Origin: DASRRB01 sp036732755
Lineage (GTDB): Bacteria > Planctomycetota > B15-G4 > SIAN01
DNA length: 27,320 nt
Direction: 5' to 3'
NCBI GenBank assembly: GCA_036732755.1
Contig: DAINBU010000063.1
Span: 1 to 27,320, forward strand
Shown: piece by piece, positions 6,924 to 16,619 of the stretch
Layout: the number at the start of each line of letters is the position of its first letter
How positions within the stretch are numbered: position 1 is the first letter of the stretch
Translations under genes and position numbers: made by a program
Notes under the pieces: model-generated
Databases searched by the model: none
What the model was told of the DNA's origin: nothing
Seen by the model: only the letters and a program-made list of their open reading frames with translations

Positions 6924-7739
6924 TCAATTCCGTGCGGGCGCCCCCGGATTCTTCGGCGCGTCGGGCACGATCTTGAAGAGCTCCGGGTCGAGCGCGACGC
7001 CCACTTCGAGCTCGAGCAGCAGCGTCTCCTTCACGCGCCGCCCGCCCTGCCACGTCACTTGTCGGCGCGGCACGACGCGCTCCCCCATCCGCTCGTGGTT
7101 CGAGAGGAAGTCCTCGTCGACCGTATCGCGGCCGGCTTCGCGCGAGAGGCAGCGCACGCGCGCGAGCAGCAGCGTCTTCGCGTCGAACCACGCCTGCCAC
7201 CGCTCGTCCGGCACGAGCTCGCGCTCGACCACGATCGTCGTGTTCGGATCGGCGCCCGGATCGGCGACGAGGCGCGCCGGCTGCGGACCGGGCGCGGCGA
7301 GCTCCTCGAGCAGATGGCGATACCGCCGCGAGCGCGGCCAGTCGCGCGAGTGGTCGATGCCGGTCGGCCGTCCGTCCTCGAGCTCGATCTGCTTCCCGTC
7401 CGCCTCGACCTGGATCACCGAGCGGCCGGTCGCCGTGACGACCTCGCGCCGGAAGCGGCCCGGCTCCTCGGCGTAGATCTCGAGCGTCGCGTCGATGGGA
7501 GCGCCGCTCGGCGGATAGAGGACGAGGCGCGACTTCGAGTGGAGCGTCCCCGGGCGCTGCGCGGCTGCGCCGCCGGCCGCCTCGGTCGCCCGCGCGAGGA
7601 CCGTCGCAGTGTCGAAGGGGCCGCTCCAGCCGGGCGGCGGGACGGGCCCCCCGGCGCAGGCCGCCAGGGCGAGGAGCGCAGCCAGGAGCCCGCCGTGCAT
7701 GCGCCCCAGGCGCAGGGCCGCGCGTGGTGCGTCTCCCAT
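6924..7739 (-). CDS. Lipoprotein, LolA-like fold suspected
   Basis: A 271-residue protein from the ATG at 7739, with GGAGAGG just upstream. The N-terminus is a lipoprotein signal: basic region, hydrophobic LLAALLALAAC, and a lipobox LAAC with Cys28 as the predicted lipidated residue. The mature part has alternating beta-like segments such as SKSRLVLYPPSGA-x-IDATLEIY and EPGRFRREVV, then IQVEADGKQIELEDG. This resembles the LolA/outer-membrane lipoprotein-sorting fold, where a curved sheet cradles a lipid. That is a structural impression rather than a family match. It likely sits on the outer leaflet of the inner membrane or on the outer membrane. It is convergent with leucine dehydrogenase, and a 640-bp gene-free region lies upstream. 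Confidence 0.75.
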   Translation of the reverse strand: MGDAPRAALRLGRMHGGLLAALLALAACAGGPVPPPGWSGPFDTATVLARATEAAGGAAAQRPGTLHSKSRLVLYPPSGAPIDATLEIYAEEPGRFRREVVTATGRSVIQVEADGKQIELEDGRPTGIDHSRDWPRSRRYRHLLEELAAPGPQPARLVADPGADPNTTIVVERELVPDERWQAWFDAKTLLLARVRCLSREAGRDTVDEDFLSNHERMGERVVPRRQVTWQGGRRVKETLLLELEVGVALDPELFKIVPDAPKNPGAPARN

Positions 7740-8305
7740 GGCCTCTCCCCGGGGAATTCGGGCGCCGCCTACATCAATAAGGTCGCGGTCGCCGGCGCCG
7801 GATCCCGTCGTCAAGTGCGCGCGCGCCGGCGTCCTACCGACGCCTCGTGCCGATCGGGCACGAACGCGCCGAGCGCGGACACGAAAAGACGGCGAAGCGG
7901 GGGGGAGCGGTCGATCGGAGTCGCGCAATCCGAGCAGGGGACCGGCGGAGCGCGGCGCGACCGGGAGACGCGACATGGCGCCCGATGATACCGGCCTCCT
8001 CCGCGCCCTCCCGCGCGGCGCGACGCCGAGAAACCTTTCCAACACTCGATCGTAGAGGTGGCACCTCGCGCCGCTCCGAAAGGAGCGACGCGCGGCGGGA
8101 CGAGGGCATGCAGCGGCGGCGGGAAGTTTCGAGCGAACCGGCCGTCGATCAGGAACGTAGGAGCCGCGCGCGCTGCACGAGGAGTTCGAAATCGCGACTC
8201 GCATCGCAGCCGTGGTTCGATGTGCGATGCGGCACGACAAGTGATGAACGCGCGACAAGAACTTCGAGTTCGTCCGAGAACGCGAACCCGAAAACAGGAC
8301 ATCGG

Positions 8306-8325
8306 AGCGACTCGCCTTAGTCGCT
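8306..8325 (-). terminator. Second hairpin after the multidomain exported protein gene
   Basis: AGCGACT (8306-8312) pairs with AGTCGCT (8319-8325) around a 6-nt loop. On the minus strand it is followed within 15 nt by TGTTTTCGG, a short T run. It is probably a backup terminator behind the hairpin at 8359-8378. Confidence 0.4.
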
Positions 8326-8358
8326 AGGTAACCAGAGTGGGGCAATAAGGCGTAGCGT

Positions 8359-8378
8359 CGGGAGCCGAGAGGCTCCCG
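8359..8378 (-). terminator. Hairpin directly after the stop codon at 8382
   Basis: CGGGAGCC (8359-8366) and GGCTCCCG (8371-8378) form a perfect 8-bp stem with a GAGA loop (TCTC in the minus-strand RNA). It begins 3 nt after the TAG stop of the minus-strand gene. No T run follows, so factor-independent termination is likely but not certain. Confidence 0.6.
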
Positions 8379-8381
8379 TTG

Positions 8382-11300
8382 CTATTTCTGGCCCGCCTCT
8401 TCGGGAAGGACGAAGCTCGCGAGCGCGTGGCGCTTGCGCGCGAGGACGTGCAGCGCCGCCTCGATCTCCTGTGCGCGCGCCGAGTCGACGATCCGTCCGC
8501 CACCGTCCGCGCCGATCAGCAGCAGCGCGCCCTTGCGATCGGCGCTGTAGGTCACGAGCACCGCGACCGCGCCGACGCGCGCGCCCTCACGCTCGCCATC
8601 GAGCAGTGCTTCGAACCGGTGGATGCCCTGGAGCTGGCGCGGCCGCCCCGCGCGCCGCGCGAAGGTCGCGGCGACCTCGAGCGATCCGCCGCGCAGCGCG
8701 GCGAGCTCCGCCGCAGTCGGCGGCACCGCGAGCGCGAGCGCCCCTTCGCACGGCGCGGGCTCGATGCGCAAATCGTCGCGGAGCTCCCCGCCGATCGGGC
8801 TCTCGTCGCGCAGCACGAATCCGCCGTCGGGGAAGCGCCCGGCCGGGCGGCGGAACGGCGCGCCGCCGAGGGCGACGAGCAGCCCGCCGCGATCGACGAA
8901 CGGGACGAGCTTCGGCGCGAGCGCCTCCGGGAAGAGCTCCCCCTGGGCGAGGACGACGGTCGAGACCTCGCCCGTCTCGAGCGCGCTCGCAAGGTCGGGC
9001 GTCGTGCGCGCGACGCCTTCGAGTCCGGCGGAGGCCATCGCGGCGACGACCTTCGCGGCCGGGGCCCCGTGCACGAGCGGCAGCGCCTCCTCGTCGAGCA
9101 CGGCGATGAGGCCGGGCGACCTTCCGAGCCTCTGCCAGGCGCTGCGCAGCAGCGTCGGGAGGAGCGCGACCGCGCTCGCCGTCGTCTTCGCGTCTTCCGA
9201 GGTGGGTCGCCCGAACCACACGCCGCGCACGACGAAGAACGGCTTGCTGCGGTCGGCGCCCGAATACCACGGCTCCAGCATCCGTTGGAATTCGCGCTCG
9301 CACGTCGCGTCGCCCGGCGTGCCTGACTCCTCGTTCCATTCGAAGGTCGCGGCGTCGTAGGTGGACGGCTGCTTCAGCGCCTGGATCGTCCGCAGCCACG
9401 GCACGTCGGGCCCCTCGATCGCGCCGAGCACGAGCGCGACGTTCGGCGCGACCGCGTGCGCCGCCGCCGACGCCGCGCGCAGCACGCGGACGTAGCCCTG
9501 CACGTCGGGCACCTTGCCGACGACGCCGGCGCGGTTCGCCCGCGGGAAGAGCTCGACGAACCGCAGCGACGGATCCGCGACCATCGCCGCGACGACGCGG
9601 CGCACCGTCGCCGCGACCTCCTTGGGGTGCGCTCCGATCGGCAGCGCCCATGCCGGTGGGCGTTGCAGCACGACCACGCCGCACGCGCGCGTGTCCTCGG
9701 TCCCGTTCGCAGCGCCGTCACCTGCGACGCCGAGCGCGGTCCGCAGGTGCGCCTCGTCGATCGCCCCGGCCTGCGGCTCGAACGCGCTCCAGTCGAGATC
9801 GACGCGGCGGAACGGCTCCCGCATGCCGCTACCGCTCAGGATCCGGTGGCGCGTCCGGCGCAGGCGGATCTCGCGAAGCGCGATCGGTCCGCCGCGGATC
9901 CGCAGCTCGAAGTCGGTCCGGACGTCCGCCGCGTGGCCGCGCATGCGGAGCCCGTCGACGGCGAAGCGCGCCATGCGCGTCTCGCCGGCGCCGGCAGCGT
10001 CCTCACCGAAGGTGACGAGTTCCGACGCACCCACAGCCGCCGCGTCGCCGATCTGGAATCGCCGCCCCGCGAGCTCGACCTTCGTCGCCCCGCCGGTCGC
10101 GGTGTAGCGCACGAACATCTCGAACGGCTCCGGCGTCGCGAAGGGGAACGCGTCGCCCACGTCGAACCGCAGCACCGTGTCGCGTCCGGCGCCGCGCGCG
10201 TTCGCCTCCAGGATGAACTCGCCCTTCGCGTTCGGGAACGCGAGTCGCGCGTCGCACTCGGTCGTCAGCGCGATCCCGCCCTCCTCGTCGCCCGGCCGGA
10301 AGAAGACGTCGTCTCGCGTCGAGAGGTGGCGCCGCTGCACGAAGTCGGCGACGCCGACCGGCCCGTCGAAGCGCGGCGGAGCAACCTTGCGATTGCTCCG
10401 GCCTGCCCGCAGGCGATCGGTCCAATCCCGCGTCAGCCTGACGTAGAGCCTCCCGTGCTCGAGCGACGGCGCGATCGCGGTCCCGTCATGGAACTGGTTC
10501 CACGACTCGACGACGACCAGTTCGTGCGGCTCGCCCACCAACTGCTGCCACGCCCATTCGTAGACGGCTCCGCTCTCGCGCGGCCGGAAGACGCCGAGCG
10601 GCTTCTCGAGCTGCCGGTCGTCGTAGCCCGGCGCGAGCGAGGCGATCGACCCGCGCTGCGGGCCGAGGATCGCCGAACCCTCCCGCCACACGCGATCGCC
10701 GAGCGGCGGCTGCCCCTCGCGATTCCACGAGCGGTCGACGATCAGTAACGGCGCGCGGCCGAGCTCCTCGACGAAGCGCTTGCGCAGCTCGGCGAAGAAC
10801 GCCGCCGGCGCGGGGCCGTACTTGCCGCCGTCGCCGCCGCCGCTCACGCGTCCGAACGCGACGAGCGGCGCGCCGTCGAGCACTGCCCAGTCCTCGGGCC
10901 GGAGCGCGCGCTGGAACTCGAGGATCGCGGCGAGCGTCGCTGCACGCGTCGCCGCGTCGTCGAGGTCGAACGGAGCGCCGCCCTTCGTTGCGAGGCACCA
11001 CGGCTCGACGAGCAGCGCCGCCCGGATCGGCCGCGCGAGCCGTCCGCGCATGCGCTCGAGCGCCGTACCGAGTGCTGCCGGCCACCCCGTCGCGGCGTCC
11101 ACGCTCGCGCACAAGAGGATGTCGAGTCCCGCGTCGGCGGCGTCGGCGAGCTCGCCCGCAAACCAGTCGGGCGAGTCGGCGTGGACGAGCTCCGGATCGA
11201 CGAAGTGGTCGCGCAGGAGGTCGCGGCCCGCCGTGTCGACGAAGTGCGCGCCGGGGTGGTCGTACCACGCGTAGAACGTCGCGGCGACGAGGGGAGCGGG

Positions 11301-11393
11301 CGGGGCGACGGCCGGGGCCGGCGAGGGCGGCGTCCCGCCGTCCTGCGCGGCGCAGAGCGCGACGACGAGCGCGGCCGTGATCGCTGCGGACAC
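8382..11393 (-). CDS. Exported multidomain protein with GH99-like N-terminal domain
   Basis: A 1003-residue protein from the GTG at 11393, with GGAG 5 nt upstream. The longer frame beyond it is antisense to the Nudix gene and is not coding. Residues 1-16 (MSAAITAALVVALCAA) look like a signal peptide without a basic n-region. Residues ~37-330 resemble GH99-like/DUF5010 barrels: it opens with AATFYAWYDHPG and ends with VVVESWNQFHDGTAIAPS, the counterpart of the family's NEWHEGT...EP motif. A beta-rich region (~345-535) follows, then a second probable alpha/beta barrel (~545-770, with RVDLDWSAFEPQ and FVELFPRAN). Last is a Rossmann-like domain (~800-1003) that may be a degenerate GATase-like or glycosidase accessory domain. 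It could act on polysaccharide outside the cytoplasm, but the substrate is unknown. The stop is TAG. Confidence 0.8.
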   Translation of the reverse strand: MSAAITAALVVALCAAQDGGTPPSPAPAVAPPAPLVAATFYAWYDHPGAHFVDTAGRDLLRDHFVDPELVHADSPDWFAGELADAADAGLDILLCASVDAATGWPAALGTALERMRGRLARPIRAALLVEPWCLATKGGAPFDLDDAATRAATLAAILEFQRALRPEDWAVLDGAPLVAFGRVSGGGDGGKYGPAPAAFFAELRKRFVEELGRAPLLIVDRSWNREGQPPLGDRVWREGSAILGPQRGSIASLAPGYDDRQLEKPLGVFRPRESGAVYEWAWQQLVGEPHELVVVESWNQFHDGTAIAPSLEHGRLYVRLTRDWTDRLRAGRSNRKVAPPRFDGPVGVADFVQRRHLSTRDDVFFRPGDEEGGIALTTECDARLAFPNAKGEFILEANARGAGRDTVLRFDVGDAFPFATPEPFEMFVRYTATGGATKVELAGRRFQIGDAAAVGASELVTFGEDAAGAGETRMARFAVDGLRMRGHAADVRTDFELRIRGGPIALREIRLRRTRHRILSGSGMREPFRRVDLDWSAFEPQAGAIDEAHLRTALGVAGDGAANGTEDTRACGVVVLQRPPAWALPIGAHPKEVAATVRRVVAAMVADPSLRFVELFPRANRAGVVGKVPDVQGYVRVLRAASAAAHAVAPNVALVLGAIEGPDVPWLRTIQALKQPSTYDAATFEWNEESGTPGDATCEREFQRMLEPWYSGADRSKPFFVVRGVWFGRPTSEDAKTTASAVALLPTLLRSAWQRLGRSPGLIAVLDEEALPLVHGAPAAKVVAAMASAGLEGVARTTPDLASALETGEVSTVVLAQGELFPEALAPKLVPFVDRGGLLVALGGAPFRRPAGRFPDGGFVLRDESPIGGELRDDLRIEPAPCEGALALAVPPTAAELAALRGGSLEVAATFARRAGRPRQLQGIHRFEALLDGEREGARVGAVAVLVTYSADRKGALLLIGADGGGRIVDSARAQEIEAALHVLARKRHALASFVLPEEAGQK

Positions 11394-11501
11394 CGGGACT
11401 CCGTTGCAGAAAGGGCAGGCGCGGTGCGCCGCCGGGACCGCGCGATTGTCGCCGACCGTCGCCGCGCGCGCCAAGCGGCCACGCCCGACTACGATGGCCG
11501 C

Positions 11502-12203
11502 GTGGCTCCACGCACCGACCCGTTCGACTTCGCGGCCTTCATCACCCGGCTCGAGCGCCGCCTCGCGCAGCCGCTCCCGGGGCTGCCGGCGCAGCTCGCG
11601 ATGGCGCCGCGCCCGCGAAGCGCGCCGCGGCCGCCGTTCCACCCCGAGAACGCCGTCCCGGCCGCCGTGCTCGCGCTCCTGTTTCCCGACGGGCCCGACG
11701 GCGCGGACGGCGGCGCGCCGCTCCTCACGCTCACCCGCCGCACCGAGCACGTCGCCTCGCACAAGGGGCAGGTCTGCCTGCCGGGCGGCGTCCTCGACGA
11801 CGGCGAGACGCCGACCGACGCCGCGCTGCGCGAGCTGCGCGAGGAGATCGGCGTCCTGGCGCGCGACGTCCGCATCCTCGGTGCGCTGACGCCGGTCTTC
11901 ATCCCGGTCACCGGCTACCGCATGGAGCCGTTCGTCGCGGTCGCGCCGCGCCGCCCCGACTTCGCGCTCGCGACGATCGAGGTCGACGAGCTGATCGAGG
12001 CGCCGCTGCGACAGCTCCTCGATCCCGGCTTGCGCGGCGAGCGGCCGCTGCTGCGTCCGGGCTTCAGTTCGCCGGCGACGATCCCCTTCTTCACACTGCT
12101 CGGCCATGAGGTCTGGGGCGCGACGGCGATGGTCCTCGCGGAGCTCGCGGTCGTCGCGCGCGACGCCGGGATCGACGTCGACGGAGCGGTAGGTGGGCGC
12201 TGA
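11502..12203 (+). CDS. Nudix hydrolase, CoA pyrophosphatase type
   Basis: A 233-residue cytoplasmic Nudix enzyme. Residues 96-118 form a perfect Nudix box: G, five residues, Glu102, seven residues, then REL-x-EE-x-GV. It is preceded by SHKGQVCLPGG, the motif characteristic of the CoA pyrophosphatase (NudL/YeaB, UPF0035) subgroup that cleaves CoA to 3',5'-ADP and phosphopantetheine. The start chosen is the GTG at 11502, giving MAPRTDPFDFAAF. No clear ribosome site is present, but TACGAT lies 6 nt before it, which would suit a leaderless transcript. The ATG at 11494 is in another frame. The gene is divergent from the exported multidomain protein, and its end overlaps the next gene by 11 nt, implying translational coupling. 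Confidence 0.85.
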   Translation: MAPRTDPFDFAAFITRLERRLAQPLPGLPAQLAMAPRPRSAPRPPFHPENAVPAAVLALLFPDGPDGADGGAPLLTLTRRTEHVASHKGQVCLPGGVLDDGETPTDAALRELREEIGVLARDVRILGALTPVFIPVTGYRMEPFVAVAPRRPDFALATIEVDELIEAPLRQLLDPGLRGERPLLRPGFSSPATIPFFTLLGHEVWGATAMVLAELAVVARDAGIDVDGAVGGR

Positions 12204-13509
12204 GCGGCTGCTCCTCGCCACCTTCGCGGCCGTCGCGGTCCTCGTCCTCGCGCCCGCGGCGGCCGCCGCGCCGCAGGGAAAAGTGGTCCACCCCGGCCCC
12301 GACAGCGGCTGCGCGTGGGGGCGCGACGTGAATCCCGGCAACGGCGAGAAGCTCGCCGCCGCGGTCCACGCCGAGCTCCTCGCGATCGTGCGCGCGCCTC
12401 CCAAGGCGCGCGCCGAGAAGGCGGCCGCGCTCGCGAAGGCGCGCGCGAACGCCGCGATCGAGGCGTGGAAGCGCTTCCGCAACCCGGAGCTGATCGACCT
12501 CGCGCGCGCCTGCCTCGCCGACTCCGACTGGCACGTGGTCCACCGCGCGCTCCACTGGCTGCGCGTGCTGAAGGATCCGGAGCTCGTGCGCGAGGCGTGG
12601 CCGCTGCTCGACCGGCCCGAGGCGCGTCTGCGCGAGAAGGCGGCGCTCTCCTGCCTCGAAGGGTGGAGCGCCGCCGCCGCCGCCGCGCTGGGAAGCGACG
12701 CGAAGGCGGCGCTGCTCGAACGCGGCGCGAAGGAGCGCGACCCGTACGTGAAGGAGGTGCTCGCGGAGGTGCTGCGCCGCGCGAGCGGCCGCTTCACGCC
12801 GCACGAGGCAGCGGCCGAGATCGCGATCCAATGCGGCGACGGGCTCACCTGGACTCCGTTCGTGCGCGGCCTGAAGCACCTCGGAGAGGTCGCGCCCGGC
12901 GTCCACCCGATCGAGAGCGGCGAGCCGGTCGTCGGAGCGGTCGCGATCGCGGCGGCGACGCGCTGGACCCTCCCGCTCCTCGATTACGGCCAGGAGGAGG
13001 TGCCCGGCATCCACCTGCAGCCGTTCGAGAATCCGCGTCGGAACGCGACGCTCGTCCACACGGGGCAGGACGTCGGCGGCTGCCTCGACGGCGCCGGCCT
13101 CTACGCGATCGGCGACGGCTTCGTGCGATACGTCGCGACCGGCTCCGACTGCGGTACGCTGATCGTCGTCGAGCACCGCTTCGCGGCACCCGCCGCCGCC
13201 GCGGACGCGCCCGACGACCGCGACGCGCACCTGACCGCCGTCTCCATGCACGCGGGCGGGACCGTCTTCGTCGAAGCTGGGGAGAGCGTGAGCGCCGGCC
13301 AGCTCATGGGCACGGTCGGCCTCTCCTTCTCGATCGAGAACGGCGGCCAGTTCGCGCACCTGCACTTCGGCCTCTACCGAGGCCCGTTCCGCGTCGGCCA
13401 CAACTACGGCTACCAGCCGGCGACGCAGGACCTCGGCAGCTGGCTCGATCCGGCCGACGCGCTGCCGAAGCTGCTGCGCGGCGAGTCGCCGTTCGGGAGC
13501 GACAAGTAA
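12193..13509 (+). CDS. Secreted M23-family metallopeptidase with helical-repeat N-terminal half
   Basis: A 438-residue exported protein. The start is a GTG at 12193 with GGAG 8 nt upstream, overlapping the Nudix stop. Residues 5-26 form a signal peptide ending AAAAA. Residues ~50-215 are all-helical with HEAT-like repetition (LIDLARACLADSDWHVVHRAL and similar). Residues ~265-415 match LytM/M23 zinc endopeptidases: HTGQD (His289, Asp293), SMHAGG (His353) and AHLHFGL (His389, His391). These provide the two metal-binding motifs and the catalytic His. Known members cut peptidoglycan cross-bridges or peptides, or act as regulators when residues are lost. Here the key residues are present, so it is probably active. 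A CoA pyrophosphatase partner makes no obvious pathway, so the link may be only transcriptional. Confidence 0.85.
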   Translation: MGAERLLLATFAAVAVLVLAPAAAAAPQGKVVHPGPDSGCAWGRDVNPGNGEKLAAAVHAELLAIVRAPPKARAEKAAALAKARANAAIEAWKRFRNPELIDLARACLADSDWHVVHRALHWLRVLKDPELVREAWPLLDRPEARLREKAALSCLEGWSAAAAAALGSDAKAALLERGAKERDPYVKEVLAEVLRRASGRFTPHEAAAEIAIQCGDGLTWTPFVRGLKHLGEVAPGVHPIESGEPVVGAVAIAAATRWTLPLLDYGQEEVPGIHLQPFENPRRNATLVHTGQDVGGCLDGAGLYAIGDGFVRYVATGSDCGTLIVVEHRFAAPAAAADAPDDRDAHLTAVSMHAGGTVFVEAGESVSAGQLMGTVGLSFSIENGGQFAHLHFGLYRGPFRVGHNYGYQPATQDLGSWLDPADALPKLLRGESPFGSDK

Positions 13510-13514
13510 TCGGA

Positions 13515-13534
13515 GCGGCGGGCGCGTCCGCCGC
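13515..13534. terminator. Hairpin between convergent M23 and AlaX genes
   Basis: GCGGCGG (13515-13521) pairs with CCGCCGC (13528-13534) around GCGCGT, in the 31-bp gap between two convergent genes. It is symmetric and could end transcription from both sides. No T run is present. Confidence 0.4.
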
Positions 13535-13540
13535 CGACGC

Positions 13541-14794
<1,254 letters not shown>

Positions 14795-14817
14795 GCGGTC
14801 GGAACCTCACTCGGGCG

Positions 14818-16554
14818 TCAGTCGGGATCCAGGACGAGCGTCGCGAAACGGTCGGGCCGGTGGAAGGTGTTCGAGAGCGTCGGCCGCAGCGCGAGCTGCG
14901 CCTTGTTCATGACGTCGCAGCGGAAGACGTTGGCGCGCAGCCGCGCGCCCCGCGCCGGCGCCCCGCCGAGCGCGGCCCACGGGATCCGCATCTCCGCGCT
15001 CCAGACGTGGCCCGGCAGATCGACCCAGACGGCCGCCTTGAAACCGGAGCTCCAGGCGAAGTCCTTCTTCCCGCCGGCGATCGCCACGTCGAGCTTCTCG
15101 CCGTTCGGCGCGAGCTCGAACTCGAAGTAGTCGTCCGGTCGTTTCGCGTCGACACCCAGGAAGAGCTCGACCACGTCGCCCTCCCACAGGCCGAGCCGCT
15201 CGTGGTCGCGGTCGGTCCCGGCCAGCGTCACGATCTGCGTGAACGGGCAGACGAAGGCGAGCTGCAGGAACTCGTCGTTCCAGATCGCCTTGACGTCGGT
15301 CGCCACATCGGGGCGCGCGAGCGCGCGGTCGGACGAGAGCTCGACGATCTGCGCCGGCGCGGCGTCCCACGCCGGATCGTGGGCGCGCCCGTCGAACGCG
15401 ACCTTCGCGACGCGCCGCGCATGCAGCACCGGCGCGGGCCAGCCGCGCGCCAGCACGCGCCGCGCGTTGTCGAAGTAGATCTTGCGCAGCACCGGCGCCG
15501 GCAACCCGATCGCGTCGATCGTCCAGCTCCCCTGGATCGGCGTCATGTGGGGGAAGCCGCGCTCGAGCGTCTCGAAGAAGGTCCAGTGCTTCGAAAAGAA
15601 GTCCGCCGCGGCCGCGTCGTCGGGCGCCTCGTCGTCGCCCCCCGAGCCCAGGATCAGCCGGTCGTACACCTGGAAGTCGGTGCCGAGCAGGATGCGCTCC
15701 TGGTGCTTCGCGAAGAGCTTGCGGACGAACGCCGGGTCGCGCCGCCCGATCTCGGGGATGCGCGCGGCGACGTCGACGCAGAGGTTCTTGTGCGAGTCGA
15801 GCCAGCCGTCGACCTTCTCCAGCTCCTCGGGATCGTCGGCGAAGTGGACCGCGACGAAGGTCGTCTTTTCGTGGCGGCCGACGACGCGCAGGAGCTCGTC
15901 GAAGAGCTGGTCGCGCGGCGGGAAGCGGGACGGGTCGCCGAACCACCAGTCCCGGTGCGACTGGAGCTCGCGCCACCGCTCGTTCTTCTCGTCGTAGGGC
16001 TGCCAGAACGCCTTGGGGTCGGCGACGTGGATGAAGACGGGGAGGCCGAGCTCGCCGCACTTCTCCCATGCGAGGTCGAGCTTCTCCGTGTCGACCGGGA
16101 TCAACTTCCCGGCGCCGTCCTTGAGGAAGAGGCCGAGCCGCTTGTACTCCTTGAGGGCGATCGCCCCCTGCGCCGCGCCGTCGGCCACCTGCTGCGCCGC
16201 GCGCGCCGCGAAATCGGGCGCGTCGAAGCCCGACCAGTCGAGGTTCAGCGCGAGGCCGAAGCGGCCGGGATGGAGCCGCTCGACCCGCTCGCGGTGGTGC
16301 TCGAGCTGCGACGGGCCGCCGCCGGCGGGGCGCGTCGCCGTCCCGCCGCTCAGGTTGAGCGCGAAGCCGATCCCGGCCTGGTCGAGCAGCCGCGCCGCCC
16401 GCGCGTAGCGCTCCTCCGTCGCCTCGACGTGGACGTGCACGTCGGCCAGGCGGCGCGCCGCGCGCCACGCGACCGCCTCGGGATCGTCGCTCGCCCTCGC
16501 GAATGCCGAGCAGACGACGGCCGCGGCGGCGGCGAGCGGGACGACACGGCGCAT
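14818..16554 (-). CDS. Secreted amidohydrolase (amidohydrolase-2 type) with C-terminal CBM9-like domain
   Basis: A 578-residue protein with a signal peptide (1-21, MRRVVPLAAAAAVVCSAFAR). Residues ~35-390 form a TIM-barrel metal hydrolase of the amidohydrolase-2 type: LADVHVHVE (His40, His42) on strand 1, PVFIHVAD on a middle strand, TTFVAVHFAD later and LLGTDFQVYD near the end, supplying the usual His/Asp metal ligands. Residues ~395-578 resemble the CBM9-like beta-sandwich found in exported proteins: PAWDAAPAQIVEL, IWNDEFLQLAFVC, GDVVELFLG and YFEFELAPNGEKLDV. The fusion suggests a hydrolase or decarboxylase acting outside the cytoplasm and held to a sugar or surface. The start is the ATG at 16554 with GAGGAG 6 nt upstream and a good promoter match ahead. 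The substrate is unknown. Confidence 0.85.
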   Translation of the reverse strand: MRRVVPLAAAAAVVCSAFARASDDPEAVAWRAARRLADVHVHVEATEERYARAARLLDQAGIGFALNLSGGTATRPAGGGPSQLEHHRERVERLHPGRFGLALNLDWSGFDAPDFAARAAQQVADGAAQGAIALKEYKRLGLFLKDGAGKLIPVDTEKLDLAWEKCGELGLPVFIHVADPKAFWQPYDEKNERWRELQSHRDWWFGDPSRFPPRDQLFDELLRVVGRHEKTTFVAVHFADDPEELEKVDGWLDSHKNLCVDVAARIPEIGRRDPAFVRKLFAKHQERILLGTDFQVYDRLILGSGGDDEAPDDAAAADFFSKHWTFFETLERGFPHMTPIQGSWTIDAIGLPAPVLRKIYFDNARRVLARGWPAPVLHARRVAKVAFDGRAHDPAWDAAPAQIVELSSDRALARPDVATDVKAIWNDEFLQLAFVCPFTQIVTLAGTDRDHERLGLWEGDVVELFLGVDAKRPDDYFEFELAPNGEKLDVAIAGGKKDFAWSSGFKAAVWVDLPGHVWSAEMRIPWAALGGAPARGARLRANVFRCDVMNKAQLALRPTLSNTFHRPDRFATLVLDPD

Positions 16555-16590
16555 GCCTACTCCTCGCGACCCGGTTCCGGCGGGCCGCGC

Positions 16591-16619
16591 AGGATACTCG
16601 CGCGCGCCGCGCCGGTCAG
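16591..16619 (-). promoter_or_regulatory. Candidate sigma-70-like promoter of the amidohydrolase-alaX pair
   Basis: On the minus strand CTGACC (16619-16614) and TATCCT (16596-16591) are separated by exactly 17 nt. The predicted start is about 30 nt before the ATG at 16554, with a good ribosome site between. The -35 overlaps the stop codon of the preceding minus-strand gene (16618-16616), so the pair can be expressed independently of it. Confidence 0.5.

Larger units (their letters stand above)
7740..8381. other. Gene-free 640-bp region, lower GC in its right half
   Basis: No frame here has the codon pattern of the neighbours, and those that stay open read as Arg/Ser-rich shadows. The right part (about 8130-8345) is visibly richer in A and T than the rest of the window. 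It holds two hairpins, at 8306-8325 and 8359-8378, both downstream of the large minus-strand gene ending at 8382. The left part probably carries the promoter of the lipoprotein gene, which I could not place. A decayed gene or a small RNA is possible but not shown. Confidence 0.5.

Noticed and set aside
7809..7814. TTGACG as -35 for the lipoprotein gene
   Set aside because: No acceptable -10 lies 16-18 nt downstream on the minus strand.
8185..8215. tRNA-like T-loop sequence GTTCGAAATC
   Set aside because: The flanking bases do not form a T-stem, and no anticodon or acceptor arm can be drawn on either strand.
11394..12848. Upstream extension of the large minus-strand gene
   Set aside because: It runs antisense through the Nudix and M23 genes, and a signal peptide with a ribosome site begins at 11393.
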